DNA of 6,374 nucleotides from an uncultured Veillonellaceae bacterium (lineage in GTDB: Bacteria > Bacillota > Negativicutes > Veillonellales > Dialisteraceae). Shown in pieces: positions 5,913 through 6,374 of the stretch; positions within the stretch are counted from its first letter, which is position 1; every line of letters starts with the position of its first letter. The DNA lies in contig CAUBUJ010000096.1 of assembly GCA_958439155.1 (NCBI GenBank), positions 1-6,374 of the forward strand, written 5' to 3'. The notes under the pieces are model-generated. The model saw nothing but the letters and a program-made list of their open reading frames with translations. It was not told the DNA's origin and did no database searches. The translations under genes were made by a program, and so were the position numbers.

Positions 5913-5944
5913 GGAAAGGGCCTGTCATTTCCCTGGCCCTCTCC
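5913..5944 (-). promoter_or_regulatory. Hairpin in the leader of the DnaA-domain-like gene
   Basis: In the minus-strand RNA 5935-5944 (GGAGAGGGCC) pairs along all ten bases with 5913-5922 (GGCCCTTTCC), including one G-U pair, around a 12-base loop. It would lie within a few bases of the predicted 5' end and ends shortly before the Shine-Dalgarno. There is no U run after it, so it is not an intrinsic terminator. It may stabilise the message or regulate it. Confidence 0.4.
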
Positions 5945-5957
5945 TTATAGTACTTCT

Positions 5958-5986
5958 ATTATACTGGATTTCCCCGCAAATTGCAC
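5958..5986 (-). promoter_or_regulatory. Promoter of the DnaA-domain-like gene
   Basis: A perfect TATAAT lies at 5958-5963 on the minus strand, with a weak -35 candidate GTGCAA (5981-5986) at 17-bp spacing. The expected start is near 5951, about 60 nt ahead of the start codon. It sits between the radC stop and the next gene. Confidence 0.6.
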
Positions 5987-5996
5987 GCCGCCCTGC

Positions 5997-6023
5997 AGCG
6001 GGGCCTTCAGAGCACGCCCCGCT
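5997..6023 (-). other. GC-rich hairpin over the radC stop codon
   Basis: AGCGGGGC (5997-6004) and GCCCCGCT (6016-6023) form a perfect eight-base stem with an 11-base loop containing the radC stop. No T run follows on the minus strand, so it is not a standard intrinsic terminator. It may protect the 3' end of the message or be incidental. Confidence 0.35.
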
Positions 6024-6374
6024 CGTGGAGGCTCACATAGATACCGTCGCCGATGATCACATGGTCGATCACTTCCAGATCCACCAGATCCCCGGCGCGG
6101 ACAAAGCGCCTGGTGAGATCAATATCCTCTTCCGAAGGGGAAGGATCGCCGGACGGATGGTTGTGCACCAGAATGAGACCGTGCGCCTTGTAGCGGATCC
6201 CCCATTTGAGGGCTTCCTTCATATCGACCGGCGCCGCGGAAAGGCTTCCAATAGAAATGCGCCGCTCCCCGAGGAGGCGGTTCTTCACATTGAGGTAGCA
6301 CACATAGAAATGTTCCTGCACTTCATGGCGGAGCCGTTCCATGAAAAAATGGGCCACCTTGTCCGGCGTGGTGA
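6007..6374 (-). CDS. radC: RadC/JAMM-domain protein (C-terminal part, 5' end outside the window)
   Basis: The frame is open to the right edge and reads T-T-P-D-K before the first valine-alanine-histidine, so the gene continues upstream outside the window. The visible 121 or so residues are the JAB/MPN (JAMM) domain of the RadC family. It contains the metal-binding signature HNHPSGDPSPSEED, with the two histidines, serine and aspartate in the JAMM spacing. The preceding ERRISIGSLSAAPVDMKEAL and the ending DHVIIGDGIYVSLHERG are also typical. Despite the name, a role in DNA repair is not established for the family; a metalloprotease-like fold is known, its substrate is not. The N-terminal helix-hairpin-helix region is not visible. 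The stop is TGA at 6007-6009. Confidence 0.93.
   Translation of the reverse strand, partial: TTPDKVAHFFMERLRHEVQEHFYVCYLNVKNRLLGERRISIGSLSAAPVDMKEALKWGIRYKAHGLILVHNHPSGDPSPSEEDIDLTRRFVRAGDLVDLEVIDHVIIGDGIYVSLHERGVL

Overview
The window reads as ordinary core chromosome of a low-to-moderate GC Firmicute. The indirect GatCAB amidotransferase route, strong AAAGGAG-type ribosome binding sites, TATAAT-type -10 boxes and U-tract hairpin terminators all fit that group. My impression from the protein sequences is the Negativicutes (Veillonella/Dialister-like), but this is inference and no marker gene settles it. All recognisable genes lie on the minus strand, so transcription runs from high to low coordinates. 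I see no insertion sequence, phage gene, CRISPR array, tRNA or rRNA.

In transcription order: (1) the C-terminal part of a RadC/JAMM-domain protein enters from the right edge (6007-6374). (2) A 112-residue protein resembling a free-standing DnaA N-terminal domain (5553-5891) has its own TATAAT box and a hairpin in its short leader, and is closed by a strong terminator (5486-5528). (3) A second promoter (5477-5482) drives gatC-gatA-gatB, the three subunits of aspartyl/glutamyl-tRNA amidotransferase, with a 12-nt gap and then an ATGA overlap. A small membrane protein of unknown function follows one base after gatB, and the operon ends in a hairpin terminator directly after its stop codon (1818-1849). 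(4) A single-gene unit encodes alpha-acetolactate decarboxylase (968-1702), with its own candidate promoter and a 13-bp-stem terminator (913-952). (5) A perfect TATAAT box (886-891) starts the pyrF unit, with an approximately 130-nt leader that can fold into two strong hairpins. pyrF (11-748) overlaps by ATGA the first codons of another gene leaving the left edge, most likely pyrE.

The gat genes supply Gln-tRNA(Gln) and/or Asn-tRNA(Asn) by transamidation, pyrF (and probably pyrE) makes UMP, and the decarboxylase diverts acetolactate to acetoin. These are independent functions that sit next to each other, not one system. The least explained items are the DnaA-domain-I-like protein, the membrane protein coupled to gatB, and the structured pyrF leader. 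I found no convincing evidence of a new multi-gene system.
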